64,000 bases of DNA from Mycolicibacterium agri (GCF_002553505.1 NZ_PDCP01000025.1:25812-89811); one strand, 5' to 3'; positions 11,717 through 21,914 are shown, counted from the stretch's first letter. Numbers and translations: made by a program. Notes: a model not told the origin generated them from the sequence alone.

Positions 11717-13252
11717 GTGACCGCCCCTGCCACAGAAGCGCCGCGCGCGGTCCCCGTCATCAGCCCAGGGCCGCTGCTGCCGGTCGCCGACTTCGGGCCG
11801 GTCGACCGCCTCAACGGCTGGACGATGACGGCGGTGATCACTGCGCTGGCCGCGGTGACACGCTTCCTCAACCTCGGTTCGCCCACCGATGCGGGCACGC
11901 CGATCTTCGACGAGAAGCACTACGCGCCGCAGGCCTGGCAGATGCTGCACAACCACGGCGTCGAGGACAACCCCGGCTACGGCCTTGTGGTGCACCCGCC
12001 CGTGGGCAAGCAACTGATCGCGATCGGCGAGGCGATCTTCGGCTACAACGGGCTGGGCTGGCGGTTCAGCGGCGCGGTGCTGGGCGTCATCGGCATCGCG
12101 TTGGTGGCGCGCATCGTGCGACGGATCAGCCGCTCGACGCTGGTCGGCGGGATCGCGGGCCTGCTGCTGATCGCCGACGGGGTCAACTTCGTGTCGTCGC
12201 GGACTGCGTTGCTCGACGGCTTCCTGGCGTTCTTCGTGGTGGCGGCGTTCGGCGCGTTGATCGTCGACCGCGACCAGGTGCGCGAGCGAATGCACGTGGC
12301 GCTGATGGAGGGCCGCATCGCCGAAACGCCGTGGGGCCCACGCCTCGGCGTGCGATGGTGGCGCTTCGGCGCCGGGGTGCTGCTCGGGTTGGCTTGCGCC
12401 ACAAAGTGGTCCGGGCTGTACTTCGTGGTGTTCTACGGGTTGATGACGCTGGCGTTCGACATCGCCGCGCGCAGGCAGTACCGGGTGCCGCGGCCGTGGC
12501 TGGGCACGCTGCGCCGCGACCTCGGGCCTGCCGTCTACGCGTTGGGGCTGATCCCGTTCGGCGTGTATCTGGCGTCGTATGCGCCGTGGTTCGCCTCGGA
12601 GACGGCGGTGAACCGCCACGAGGTCGGCCAGTCGATCGGACCTGGCGGATTCCTGCCCGACGCCATCCGGTCGCTGTGGCACTACACCTACGCCGCCTAC
12701 AGGTTTCACGCCGGGCTGACCAACGCCGACGGCAACCACCACCCGTGGGAGTCCAAACCGTGGACGTGGCCGATGTCGCTGCGGCCGGTGCTCTATGCGA
12801 TCGACCAGGAGAACGTTCCCGGCTGCGGCGCGCAGTCGTGCGTGAAGGCCGTGATGCTGGTCGGCACGCCCGCGATGTGGTTCATCGCGGTGCCCGTGCT
12901 CGGTTATGCGCTGTGGCGGGCGTTCATCAGGCAGGACTGGCGATACGCCGCCGTGCTGGTCGGCTACAGTGCGGGCTTTCTGCCGTGGTTCGCCGACATC
13001 GACCGGCAGATGTACTTCTTCTACGCGGCGACGATGGCGCCGTTCCTGGCGATGGCCATCGCGCTGATCCTCGGCGACATACTGCATCAACCGAATCAGA
13101 ACGCCGAGCGAAGAACCCTGGGCCTCATAGCCGTCAGTTGCTATGTGGCCCTGGTCATCACGAACTTCGCGTGGCTGTATCCGATCCTGACGGGTCTGCC
13201 GATTTCACAGTCGACGTGGAACCTGCAGATCTGGCTGCCGAGCTGGCGCTGA
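11717..13252 (+). CDS. pmt: protein O-mannosyltransferase
   Basis: Membrane GT39/GT-C glycosyltransferase (511 aa) that moves mannose from polyprenyl-phosphomannose to Ser/Thr of exported proteins. The catalytic acidic pair is Asp65-Glu66 in the first extracytoplasmic loop (IFDEKHYAPQAW). About ten hydrophobic segments follow, with the conserved KWSGLYF segment and the HxWESKPWTWP-like block in the large loop. GTG at 11717 is 23 bp from the divergent rsmI start. Orthologue of Rv1002c by sequence and position. It could mannosylate the lipoproteins encoded nearby, which is inference. Confidence 0.94.
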   Translation: MTAPATEAPRAVPVISPGPLLPVADFGPVDRLNGWTMTAVITALAAVTRFLNLGSPTDAGTPIFDEKHYAPQAWQMLHNHGVEDNPGYGLVVHPPVGKQLIAIGEAIFGYNGLGWRFSGAVLGVIGIALVARIVRRISRSTLVGGIAGLLLIADGVNFVSSRTALLDGFLAFFVVAAFGALIVDRDQVRERMHVALMEGRIAETPWGPRLGVRWWRFGAGVLLGLACATKWSGLYFVVFYGLMTLAFDIAARRQYRVPRPWLGTLRRDLGPAVYALGLIPFGVYLASYAPWFASETAVNRHEVGQSIGPGGFLPDAIRSLWHYTYAAYRFHAGLTNADGNHHPWESKPWTWPMSLRPVLYAIDQENVPGCGAQSCVKAVMLVGTPAMWFIAVPVLGYALWRAFIRQDWRYAAVLVGYSAGFLPWFADIDRQMYFFYAATMAPFLAMAIALILGDILHQPNQNAERRTLGLIAVSCYVALVITNFAWLYPILTGLPISQSTWNLQIWLPSWR

Positions 13253-13267
13253 GTTTTCTCGCCCGCG

Positions 13268-14479
13268 CTATATCGGGTCGCGGGCCGCCGGGCACGACAT
13301 GCAGCGCGGCCCGCCGCGGCCCGTGCCCAGCTCGGAGGCCGCTATCGCCAGCACCTCGATGCCCGAATCCTGCAGGCGCGCATTGGTTTCGGTGTTGCGT
13401 TCGTAGGCGACGACGACGCCGGGCGCCAGCGCCAGCGTGTTGTTGCCGTCGTCCCACTGCTCACGCTCGGCGGTGACGGGATCGAGGCCGGTGGGAATCA
13501 CCCGCAGCTTGTCGATGCCCATCGCTTCGGCGGCGGCCTCGAGGAACGGCGCTTCGTCGTCCATCTTGACCTGGCCGTCGCCGTGGCGGTGAATCGCGAA
13601 CGCCGACAGCGAGTCGACGATGTTCGGGTACATCACGACGGCGTCGGTGTCGACCATCGTGCACACCGTGTCGAGATGCATCTGCGCCCGCTCCTGCGCG
13701 ATCGGCACGACCAGCACCGTATGCGCCAGGTCATCGTCGAACAGGCTGCGTGCCAACGCCTCTGCGCCGGCGGGCGTCGTCCGCTCCCCCACCCCGACGG
13801 CCACCACGCCTGGCGCCAGCAGCAATACGTCGCCACCCTCGACCGGCGCCGACCGTGACTCGTAGGCCCGCCGCACGCCAAGGAACCGCGGGTGGTGCGC
13901 GTAGATGACGTCGGTCAGCGACGTCTCGCGGATGCGCGCGGGCAGCGCCAGCGAGGTGATGGCCACTCGCGGGCCGATCCAGAACGAGGAGTCGCGGGTG
14001 AACAGCAGGTTCGGCAGCGGCTCGATCACGAAGTCGCCGCCGTGGTGCATGCGACGGACCAGCGACATCTCGCCGCCGCTGATGGGCAACTCGGTGAAGG
14101 TCATGCCTGCCATCAGCACATGCGCCAGATCAGCGGGCTCCAGCGTTCGCAGGTATTCCGAAAGTTGCTGCGCCAGCGGCAATCCCAGTCTGCGAGCGTC
14201 GACCGCCGCCGAGATCCCGTGCATGCGCGCGGCCCCGCTGTGCGCCAGCGCCTCGGTCAGCAGGTCCGACAGCAGCAGCACCTCGACCCCGCGCGACCGC
14301 AGCAGGTCGGCGAACGCGTCGTGCTCCTCCTGCGCCTTGGCCACCCACGGCAGCCCGTCGAACAACAGCGCGTCATTGTTGCGGGGCGTCAACCGCTGCA
14401 ATTCGGGGCCGGGACGATGCAATATGACGACGCGCAACGCTCCGACCTCGGAGTTCACGCCCAGTGCAGTCTCTGCCAC
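13268..14479 (-). CDS. arcA: arginine deiminase
   Basis: Hydrolyses L-arginine to citrulline and ammonia. The 403-aa guanidino-modifying enzyme has the TRDSSFWIG block, the [20 protein letters not shown] segment with catalytic Asp and Glu neighbours, the [13 protein letters not shown] histidine block and the nucleophile Cys393 in GPRCMSCP. The GTG at 14479 starts the protein as [13 protein letters not shown], close to the length of the M. tuberculosis protein; an open frame extends further upstream without support. No ornithine transcarbamylase, carbamate kinase or antiporter gene is adjacent, so this is a stand-alone arcA. Confidence 0.93.
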   Translation of the reverse strand: MAETALGVNSEVGALRVVILHRPGPELQRLTPRNNDALLFDGLPWVAKAQEEHDAFADLLRSRGVEVLLLSDLLTEALAHSGAARMHGISAAVDARRLGLPLAQQLSEYLRTLEPADLAHVLMAGMTFTELPISGGEMSLVRRMHHGGDFVIEPLPNLLFTRDSSFWIGPRVAITSLALPARIRETSLTDVIYAHHPRFLGVRRAYESRSAPVEGGDVLLLAPGVVAVGVGERTTPAGAEALARSLFDDDLAHTVLVVPIAQERAQMHLDTVCTMVDTDAVVMYPNIVDSLSAFAIHRHGDGQVKMDDEAPFLEAAAEAMGIDKLRVIPTGLDPVTAEREQWDDGNNTLALAPGVVVAYERNTETNARLQDSGIEVLAIAASELGTGRGGPRCMSCPAARDPI

Positions 14480-14526
14480 ACCTAGCACCGTAGCGGGACC
14501 AGCTCCTCCGTTCGTCGCGAGCGCCA

Positions 14527-14544
14527 CCTTAACTATTGTTTAGG
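14527..14544. promoter_or_regulatory. candidate SoxR box before soxR
   Basis: The 18-bp dyad CCTTAACTATTGTTTAGG has half-sites CCTTAACTA and CCTAAACAA agreeing at seven of nine positions. It resembles the SoxR operator CCTCAAGTTAACTTGAGG. It ends one base before the soxR ATG, so it must overlap the promoter of a leaderless transcript and would mediate autoregulation. Confidence 0.5.
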
Positions 14545-14545
14545 T

Positions 14546-14977
14546 ATGGACACCCACGAGCTGACGCCGGGCGAGTTGGCCGCCCGCAGCGGCGTGGCCA
14601 TCTCGGCGCTGCACTTTTACGAACGCCAGGGCTTGATCATCAGCCGCCGCACCACAGGCAACCAGCGCCGCTACACGCGCGACATGCTGCGCCGCGTGGC
14701 GTTCATCCGGATGTCGCAGCGGCTCGGCATCCCGCTGGCGCGCATCCGCGAAGCCCTTGCGACGCTGCCCACCGACCGGGTTCCCACCAGCAAGGACTGG
14801 GCGCGGCTGTCCGCAGGCTGGCGCCGAGATCTCGACGACCGCATCCTGCATCTGCAGCGGCTGCGCGACAACCTCGCCGACTGCATCGGCTGCGGCTGCC
14901 TGAGCCTCAAGACTTGCGCGCTGACCAATCCCAACGACGTCCTCGCCGAGCAGGGCCCCGGGCCGGTTCGACTATGA
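14546..14977 (+). CDS. soxR: redox-sensing MerR-family regulator SoxR
   Basis: The 143-aa regulator has a MerR winged helix-turn-helix (residues 6-75), a dimerisation helix and the C-terminal [2Fe-2S] site CIGCGC-N5-C (Cys113, Cys116, Cys118, Cys124). That spacing is diagnostic for SoxR among MerR proteins. Actinobacterial SoxR usually responds to redox-active compounds rather than directly to superoxide. ATG at 14546 has no ribosome site; a leaderless start is likely. Its stop forms an ATGA overlap with a possible upstream start of the AlkB-like gene. Few exporter or oxidase targets are adjacent. Confidence 0.93.
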   Translation: MDTHELTPGELAARSGVAISALHFYERQGLIISRRTTGNQRRYTRDMLRRVAFIRMSQRLGIPLARIREALATLPTDRVPTSKDWARLSAGWRRDLDDRILHLQRLRDNLADCIGCGCLSLKTCALTNPNDVLAEQGPGPVRL

Positions 14978-14983
14978 CCGTAT

Positions 14984-15005
14984 TCGAACGCGTGTGCGAT
15001 AGACT
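14984..15005 (+). promoter_or_regulatory. candidate LexA (SOS) box and -10 of the AlkB-like gene
   Basis: TCGAAC-GCGT-GTGCGA (14984-14999) matches the mycobacterial LexA consensus TCGAAC-N4-GTTCGA at all but one arm base. It is followed directly by TAGACT (15000-15005), a TAnnnT -10 box. The next ATG, at 15013, is 7 bp downstream, the geometry of a leaderless promoter. LexA bound here would cover the -10 region. Confidence 0.6.
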
Positions 15006-15012
15006 CGCGAGC

Positions 15013-15609
15013 ATGGAGGTAGCGCTGCAGAGCTCGCTCTTCGACCCCGCCGAACGGCAGCATCTCGGCAGCGGCGCATGGGTCGAGGTGCGCTCCGGCT
15101 GGCTGAGCGATGCCGACACCCTGTTCGACGAGCTCCTCGACGCCATCCCGTGGCGCGCCGAGCGCAGGCACATGTACGACCGCGTGCTCGACGTGCCACG
15201 GCTGGTCAGCTTCCACAATCTCGTCGACGAACCCGCTCCCCACCCCCGACTGAGGGAGATGCGGCGACGGCTGAACGACACCTACGGCCGCGAACTCGGC
15301 GAGCCGTTCACCACCGCTGGCCTGTGCCTGTACCGCAACGGCGACGACAGCGTCGCCTGGCACGGCGACACGATCGGCCGCAGCAGCAACGAGGACACCA
15401 TGGTGGCGATCGTCGGCCTTGGCGCGACAAGGGTTTTCGCGCTGCGTCCGCGTGGCGGCGGCAAATCGCTTCGGCTGCAACACCATCACGGCGACTTGCT
15501 GGTGATGGGCGGGTCGTGCCAGCGCACCTGGGAGCACGCCATTCCGAAGACGTCGAAGCCGGTCGGTCCGCGGATCAGCATCCAGTTCCGGCCGCACGAC
15601 GTCCGCTGA
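15013..15609 (+). CDS. AlkB-like 2-oxoglutarate/Fe(II) DNA repair dioxygenase
   Basis: Oxidative demethylase of alkylated bases by family assignment; 198 aa. The double-stranded beta-helix ligands are visible: HxD in AWHGDTIG (His117, Asp119), His175 in WEHAIPK, and the AlkB-type RxxxxxR pair Arg187/Arg193 in PRISIQFR that binds 2-oxoglutarate. The start at 15013 is preferred because a -10 box and LexA-like site place a leaderless promoter exactly there. The alternative ATG at 14974 overlaps the soxR stop and would add 13 residues. It corresponds to Rv1000c by position next to arcA and the DUF5642 genes. Confidence 0.87.
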   Translation: MEVALQSSLFDPAERQHLGSGAWVEVRSGWLSDADTLFDELLDAIPWRAERRHMYDRVLDVPRLVSFHNLVDEPAPHPRLREMRRRLNDTYGRELGEPFTTAGLCLYRNGDDSVAWHGDTIGRSSNEDTMVAIVGLGATRVFALRPRGGGKSLRLQHHHGDLLVMGGSCQRTWEHAIPKTSKPVGPRISIQFRPHDVR

Positions 15610-15631
15610 ACGTCCTGAATACCCTTGCCGC

Positions 15632-16300
15632 TCAACCCTTTACGGTCGACACACCTTCGGTCAGCAGATCCGTCGCGCGCTTGGTGTTGACGGGCACGAT
15701 GGGCTTGTCCGGAACGACGAGCGGATTCGCGGTGACGATGACAACGAACGTGCCGAACTTGGCGACGTAGTTGTACAACTCACCGGTGGCGGGCTTGCCG
15801 TTGACCGCTGTCTGCACCACTCGGTGGGCGCCCGAGGTGTGCACGCCGTCGATCTTGGGCGCCTCGACGACCTCGACGAGCCCGCGCACCGCACCCCCGC
15901 TGTAGCCGACCTTGTGGCAATTCGCGGGAGGATCGTCGGCGGGCACCGTCTCCGACGTTTCGACGGCGATCACGATGAACCGGTTGCCGTCGCCTTCTGC
16001 GGTGATCGCCGACATGTTGCCTTTCACACCCTTGGGCAGCACCTGCTGGCTGGCGAACTCCGCGCAGCCCGGCGGCTCGAATTTCATTCCCGGAGGCAAC
16101 TTTTGCGGTTCGAAGAGCTTGGGGTCGATGCCCGTCGGACCGATGTCGGTGACCTTGAACGGCGCCGGGAAACTCGACCGCAGATTCTTGATGTTGGCGA
16201 TGTCGGCGTGCGAAAGGTCCGGCTCGGCGGATTCGGCGGAGCCGCACGCGGCGAGCGTGCCAACGCATGCGATGACAAGCATCGCCCTCGGGTTGAACAT
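15632..16300 (-). CDS. DUF5642 family lipoprotein (Rv0999-like), copy 1
   Basis: The 222-aa exported lipoprotein has a type II signal peptide with lipobox LAAC (cysteine about residue 20). The mature part begins with a helical segment and carries conserved cysteines in GCAEFASQQ and ANCHKVGYSGG. Function is unknown; the family is restricted to mycobacteria and relatives. ATG at 16300. It is followed upstream on the same strand by a second member of the same family, so the two are a tandem pair. Convergent with the AlkB-like gene, 22 bp apart. Confidence 0.8.
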   Translation of the reverse strand: MFNPRAMLVIACVGTLAACGSAESAEPDLSHADIANIKNLRSSFPAPFKVTDIGPTGIDPKLFEPQKLPPGMKFEPPGCAEFASQQVLPKGVKGNMSAITAEGDGNRFIVIAVETSETVPADDPPANCHKVGYSGGAVRGLVEVVEAPKIDGVHTSGAHRVVQTAVNGKPATGELYNYVAKFGTFVVIVTANPLVVPDKPIVPVNTKRATDLLTEGVSTVKG

Positions 16301-16328
16301 CGCCGCCAATGTACCTGCAGACAGCGCG

Positions 16329-17003
16329 TCAACCGCGCAACGCCGACACCGTTTCGACCAACAGATCCGAGGCGAATTCGACGCCGAGAGGAGGGTTCGG
16401 CGATCCCGGATCGTCGACGACGGTGACGAAGGCCAAGTAGTCACCGAGGTAGGCGCAAAACGTGCTCGCGGTCGTGGAGGTGGCGGTGCCACCCTCGACG
16501 ACGGTGGTCGCCTCGGTGGCCATCCCGACGGTCGTCGCCCCGTCGATGGCCGGGGCGTCGATGAGGTGGACGGTGCCGGTGGTGTTGCCCGATGCCGCCG
16601 TCCACTGGCCGCACTCGGCCAACACCGCGGGGTCGAACGCGACAGGCGCGGCCGGCGACCCGGTGACGACGGCGTGCACGATGCCGCCGGGCCCCGACGC
16701 CGACCAGGCACGTGTCGTCGCCTCGTCGGTCGGCGGCGAGGCGAACATCGTGCACTGCGACGGTTCGATGACCCAGCCGGGGCCGAAGCCCCAATACGCG
16801 ACAGGTGATGCCGGACCGCCCATGTCCGCGAGCTCGTATCCGGCGGGCAGTATCCCGCGGACCCGCCCGATGTTGGCCGGGTTGACCTGCGCGTTCGCCA
16901 GGGTGCTCGGCGACGGCGACGGCGGCGGCGCCGCGGTCGGCTGCCCGCAGGCGGTCATCAGACACACCGCCGCCAGCGCTGGACCGGGCCAGGATCGCCG
17001 CAC
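16329..17003 (-). CDS. DUF5642 family lipoprotein, copy 2
   Basis: The 224-aa exported lipoprotein has lipobox MTAC about 18 residues in, a proline/serine-rich linker, then the same arrangement as the neighbouring protein: a helix with ILPAGYELADMGG, a CTMFASPP cysteine block and a C-terminal FCAYLGDYLAFVTVV strand region. GTG at 17003 gives a compact signal peptide; a longer frame starting with TTG at 17045 would place 14 charged residues before it and is less likely. Function unknown. It lies 28 bp from copy 1 and is probably co-transcribed. Confidence 0.75.
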   Translation of the reverse strand: MRRSWPGPALAAVCLMTACGQPTAAPPPSPSPSTLANAQVNPANIGRVRGILPAGYELADMGGPASPVAYWGFGPGWVIEPSQCTMFASPPTDEATTRAWSASGPGGIVHAVVTGSPAAPVAFDPAVLAECGQWTAASGNTTGTVHLIDAPAIDGATTVGMATEATTVVEGGTATSTTASTFCAYLGDYLAFVTVVDDPGSPNPPLGVEFASDLLVETVSALRG

Positions 17004-17107
17004 GGCCCGTTGATACCACAGAGAACGCTTAGGAAAGCGGCGCAACGCTTTGCGGGTTTCGAACGATCAAACAAATGGTCGGGCTCATAAAAGTACGGAG
17101 AACTGTC

Positions 17108-17434
17108 ATGCGCGCAGCGTGGGGTATGGCAGGGGGGATCGTGATCGCGGGCCTGGCGCTCGCCTCAGGGGTGACGGCAACGGCGCAGCCCATTGCGCCG
17201 GGCGGGGCCTACGCGACGATCGCAGAGCTCGAGGCGAGCGGCTACGACGTGAACATCGACCGGGTGGGCAACGCCCCGCTCGACCAGTGCATCGTCACCA
17301 GCGTGCGCAATCCGCAGGACATCACCCGCACTATTTGGGTGGACAACGGCCGCAAGGGCAAGCATCGGGACCGCGAGCTGGTGACCATCGTCGTCCGCAG
17401 GACGATCAGCGTGTCGCTCAACTGCGACGTCTAG
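17108..17434 (+). CDS. small secreted protein
   Basis: The 108-aa protein has a Sec signal peptide (about residues 1-27, cleavage near TATAQP) and a short mature domain with two cysteines (DQCIVTSVRN and SLNCDV) that could pair. No family recognised with confidence; similar small exported proteins are common in mycobacteria. ATG at 17108 with GGAG 8 bp upstream. It is divergent from the DUF5642 pair and ends 4 bp before the stop of the convergent PE-PPE-domain gene. Confidence 0.65.
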   Translation: MRAAWGMAGGIVIAGLALASGVTATAQPIAPGGAYATIAELEASGYDVNIDRVGNAPLDQCIVTSVRNPQDITRTIWVDNGRKGKHRDRELVTIVVRRTISVSLNCDV

Positions 17435-17438
17435 CTGA

Positions 17439-19049
17439 TCACTCCGAATCGCCGCTGTCCGACGGCTCGTTGTCCGGCTGGTTCGCCTTGGTCCCGGTGG
17501 GCCGTTGACCGGTCAGCGTCTTGACGATCCGTGACAGCGGACCGTTGCCCGGACGGATCCCCAACGGCCGCTTCGGCGGGTTGAAGTTCAGCGACTCGCG
17601 GATCACCTGCAGTGGGCGCGGCCTGGTGGCCTTCGAAGGCGCACTCGCATCCGGCGTTTCACCCTGTTGCGCCTCGATGACGTTGGTCTGCTCCTTGGCG
17701 GCTGCCTGTTTCGCAGCCGGCTCTGGCTGGGTGAGCGCCAATGGAGCCTCGGGTGTGATCTCGGGTGTGGCCTCGGATGTGACCTCGGGCGTGGGGTTTG
17801 GCACGCCGACGTTGTCCTCGGCCTGCTCGCCCGTGGTCTTGTCGTAGACGGGGCCGCCGACGCCGAACGGCCGGTAGACGTTCGCGGTGCCGAGCGGGCG
17901 CAGCGTCGAATTCGGACCAGTCGCTTGTTGAACCGTGTCGTCGATGCCGACGGGGATGGCGCCCAACATGTTTCCGACGAGGTTGATCGGGTTGCCGATC
18001 GGGCTCAGCTGGAACTTCACGTGCTGGCCGGGGCTGAGGTCGCGGCGGTACTTGTCCTCGATCCACACCCGCAGCAGCGCATCGGGCAGCGCCAGCGCCG
18101 GTCCCGGTACGCCTGCCTGCTCCAGCAGCATCAACAGCGGCAGCCGCGGTGCGGTCACCATGTAGTACGTCGTGTCGCCGTACTTGCCCTGGTAGACGAT
18201 TTGCACGTCTTTGTCGACGCCGTCGTCGATATTTCTCGTCGGCATGTTGCCGTGCAGAAGCGCATACGACGCAATCGAGTTCGCGAAGGCGAGCGGGGAG
18301 AGCCGCGCCGGCGCATCGCCGCCGAGGAAGTCGTACTGCGCCGCGGCGTCGACGGTCGGGAAAACGTAGTCGTCGTCAGGCGAACACGTCGGGCCGTCGC
18401 AACTGTTCTTCGTGGGTCCGTAGAACGGGATGCCAATGATCGGGATGGTGAAACCTTCAAAGCCGCGCGCGAGGATTCCACCGTTGGCCCGCATGGGATT
18501 TGAGACCAGGAAGAACTCGGTGCCGTCGAGATAGGGGTTGAGGTCACCGTCCTCGATCATCTGGTTCTTCACCAGTGAGGCGACGACGGCGCTCTGCGAG
18601 TACCCGAAGACGATGAAGTATTCGCCATCGCCGGGTGCAGGCGGATTTCCGTTCCCGTTGACGCCCGGGTTGTTGTTGACGGAGCACGTGCCTGCTGCCG
18701 CGCCCAGACAGTGTCCGAGGTTGCCCACCCCGTCGCTGACCGAATTCTCGAACGTCGTCGTGCCGAAGGCCGGGAAGAACTCCGCCGGATACACAACGGC
18801 GTACGGCGTGATCTCCCCGTTTTGTCCCGTCCCGTGAACGATGTAGTGGTTGAGGGCCTGCCCGAAGTACTCGTTGACGAAGGCGTCCGTGTCGCCGGTC
18901 GACGACAGCGGATGCTGGGTTCCGCCCATGATCAACGCCGTGGCGGCCAGTAGCTGAACGGCGCTTGTGATCGCGACCGAAACCACCAGCGCGGGCACGG
19001 TGAGCACCGCCACCAGAATGACCACCAGCGAACGCGCAATCGCCTTCAT
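17439..19049 (-). CDS. PE-PPE domain (alpha/beta hydrolase) exported protein
   Basis: The 536-aa protein has an N-terminal signal or anchor segment (about 7-40) followed directly by a PE-PPE hydrolase domain. GYSQSA (GxSxS nucleophile elbow) and the FPTVDAAAQYDF and LHGNMPTRNIDDG blocks are typical of this domain. There is no PE or PPE module in front. From about residue 425 the tail is low-complexity, rich in Pro, Glu and Thr, and ends in charged repeats, likely a wall-spanning stretch. Esterase or lipase activity on surface lipids is the family expectation. ATG at 19049. Confidence 0.82.
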   Translation of the reverse strand: MKAIARSLVVILVAVLTVPALVVSVAITSAVQLLAATALIMGGTQHPLSSTGDTDAFVNEYFGQALNHYIVHGTGQNGEITPYAVVYPAEFFPAFGTTTFENSVSDGVGNLGHCLGAAAGTCSVNNNPGVNGNGNPPAPGDGEYFIVFGYSQSAVVASLVKNQMIEDGDLNPYLDGTEFFLVSNPMRANGGILARGFEGFTIPIIGIPFYGPTKNSCDGPTCSPDDDYVFPTVDAAAQYDFLGGDAPARLSPLAFANSIASYALLHGNMPTRNIDDGVDKDVQIVYQGKYGDTTYYMVTAPRLPLLMLLEQAGVPGPALALPDALLRVWIEDKYRRDLSPGQHVKFQLSPIGNPINLVGNMLGAIPVGIDDTVQQATGPNSTLRPLGTANVYRPFGVGGPVYDKTTGEQAEDNVGVPNPTPEVTSEATPEITPEAPLALTQPEPAAKQAAAKEQTNVIEAQQGETPDASAPSKATRPRPLQVIRESLNFNPPKRPLGIRPGNGPLSRIVKTLTGQRPTGTKANQPDNEPSDSGDSE

Positions 19050-19383
19050 CGACGACCTCTCCCCTCACTTCACCGCACTGCGGCGATGCAAACCGAAAAT
19101 CCGGTGGACCCGAAACCGAGCCAGCCCCCACCACACAGGACAGAGCGATTTTGCACTATTCGGCTACAAATGGATAGCGAAACGCTCAAACTTCTCTTGG
19201 CGCGGCTAAAGCCCTGCGTGTCTTATGGGTTCACGGGGGTGTCATCGAGCCTGTGGCAAACCGCTCTGACCTGTGCTTCGATTCACGGCGGCCCGGCTCG
19301 ATCTTCACGGCGATTCGGCACCCATCCGCGGTTTGCCGACCGTAGAGTCATTGCCCAAATTGCCACGGACACGGGAGACCCCA
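19050..19383. other. divergent intergenic region
   Basis: This 334-bp gap separates the divergent PE-PPE-domain gene and the lpqT-like gene. No credible coding frame or strong dyad was seen. A TAnnnT box, TAGAGT at 19345-19350, could serve as -10 for the plus-strand gene, with GGGAGACC as its ribosome site. Locally the region is less GC-rich than its neighbours, as expected for promoters. Confidence 0.4.
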
Positions 19384-20085
19384 ATGACGAAACTGAGGGC
19401 TGGCGGCATCGCCATCCTTGCGGTCGCACTCGGCCTCGGGCTGGCGAGTTGCAGTTCAGAGGAGAAAAAGGCCGAGGAAACCACATCGGCCACCACGTCC
19501 GCCGCGGACGAAACCAGTGCGCCGGCGGCGGCGCCCGAGACGCCCGCCGTCCCGGTGCCGCACAAGACCATTCCCGACTACATCAAGGAGAACGGCATCA
19601 CCGAGACACCGGTGAAGCGGGGCGACCCAGGCTCCCCCGAGATCAACCTGACGCTGCCGCCGGGCTGGGAGGACCTGGGTGAAGGAACACCGCCGTGGGC
19701 GTGGGCCGCTTACCGATTCACCGGCGACCCCGCGATGGCCGAGAACCCTCCGACGATCACGGCGCTGTTGTCCAAGCTGCAGGGCAATGTGGACCCCGCG
19801 AAGATCCTGGAATTCGCACCTGGCGAGATGATGAACCTGCCCGGATACGAGGGCGGCTCGGGAACCGCAAGCACGCTGGGCGGATTCGACGCCTGGCAGA
19901 TCGGCGGCGTGTACACCAGGGACGACGCGAAGCGGGCCGTTGCCCAGAAGACGGTGACGATTCCCGGGGCCGACGGGCTGTTCGTTCTTCAGGTCAACGC
20001 CGAAGGCACCGAGGACCAGATGGGCGTGCTGATGGACGCCACCAGCCTGATCGACGAGCAGACGACCATCACGCCCGCTCCCTAG
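19384..20085 (+). CDS. LpqT/LpqN-family lipoprotein
   Basis: The 233-aa lipoprotein has signal peptide and lipobox LASC (Cys about 23), an Ala/Thr/Glu-rich linker to about residue 60, then an LpqN/LpqT/MTC28 domain with NLTLPPGWEDLG, WAAYRFTGDP and PGYEGGSGTASTLGGFDAWQIGG. LpqN of M. tuberculosis has been linked to cell-envelope lipid and virulence factor interactions; the role here is unknown. ATG at 19384. It is convergent with the shikimate-dehydrogenase-like gene, 3 bp apart. Confidence 0.8.
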   Translation: MTKLRAGGIAILAVALGLGLASCSSEEKKAEETTSATTSAADETSAPAAAPETPAVPVPHKTIPDYIKENGITETPVKRGDPGSPEINLTLPPGWEDLGEGTPPWAWAAYRFTGDPAMAENPPTITALLSKLQGNVDPAKILEFAPGEMMNLPGYEGGSGTASTLGGFDAWQIGGVYTRDDAKRAVAQKTVTIPGADGLFVLQVNAEGTEDQMGVLMDATSLIDEQTTITPAP

Positions 20086-20088
20086 CGG

Positions 20089-20906
20089 TCAGGCCCGCGA
20101 CACCGCCGAGGCCGCATCGACCTGCTCGGGCGTCGGCCGGACACCGGTGTAGCGCTCGAACTGCTCGGCGGCCTGCAGCGCGATCACCTCGGCGCCGCTG
20201 ATGACTCTGACACCCGTTTCGCGTGCCGCGGTGATCAGCGGCGTCTCCGAGGGCATCGCGACGACGTCGAACACGGTGTCGGCGGCCGCGATCGTGGACG
20301 CGTCGAACGCGCTTTGGTGTTCCTCCTGGCCGCCCGCCATCCCGATCGGTGTGACGTTGACGACGATGTCGGCGCTGCGCGAGCCGATTTCGGCGGCGTA
20401 CTCGTAGCCGATGTGACGCGCCAACGCCGCACCCGTGTCGGTGTTGCGGGCGATGACGATGCCGTTGGCGAAACCGCTGTCGCGGAACGCCGCGCCGACG
20501 GCATTGGCCATTCCTCCGCTGCCGTGGATCAACACGGATTGCGAACTGTCCAGGCGGTGTTCGGTGATCAACCGCTGCACGGCAAGGTAGTCGGTGTTCG
20601 ACGCGGTCAGGTGCCCGTCGTCGTTGACGATGGTGTTGACCGCGTTGATCGCGCGGGCGGAGTCTTCGACCGTGTCGACGAGGCCAATGACGTCTTGCTT
20701 GAACGGCATTGACACCGAGCATCCGCGGATGCCCAGTGCCCGCACTCCCCCGATCGCCGCGGCGATGTCGGTCGTGGTGAACGCCTTGTAGATGAAGTCC
20801 AACCCGAGCAGGTCGTAGAGGTAGTTGTGGAACCGGGTACCGATGTTGCTCGGTCGTCCGGCCAGCGAGATGCACAGTCGGGTGTCCTTGCTCAGCGGCG
20901 GGCGCA

Positions 20907-20907
<1 letters not shown>
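20089..20907 (-). CDS. shikimate dehydrogenase-like protein (SDH-L, HI0607 type)
   Basis: The 272-aa NAD(P)-binding protein of the AroE superfamily belongs to the divergent SDH-L subclass: the N-terminus reads SLAGRPSNIGTRFHNYL rather than the classical SPxxHN block. The catalytic lysine in SMPFK, aspartate in NTDYLA and glycine-rich loop HGSGGMANAV are kept. Enzymes of this subclass have low shikimate activity and an unsettled physiological role, so it should not be called the housekeeping aroE. ATG at 20907 overlaps the pat stop as ATGA, making it translationally coupled to a cAMP-regulated acetyltransferase. Confidence 0.85.

Positions 20908-21914
<1,007 letters not shown>

Noticed and set aside
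11662..13476. 604-codon plus-strand frame over pmt
   Set aside because: Arg/Ala-rich shadow of the pmt gene without domain signatures.
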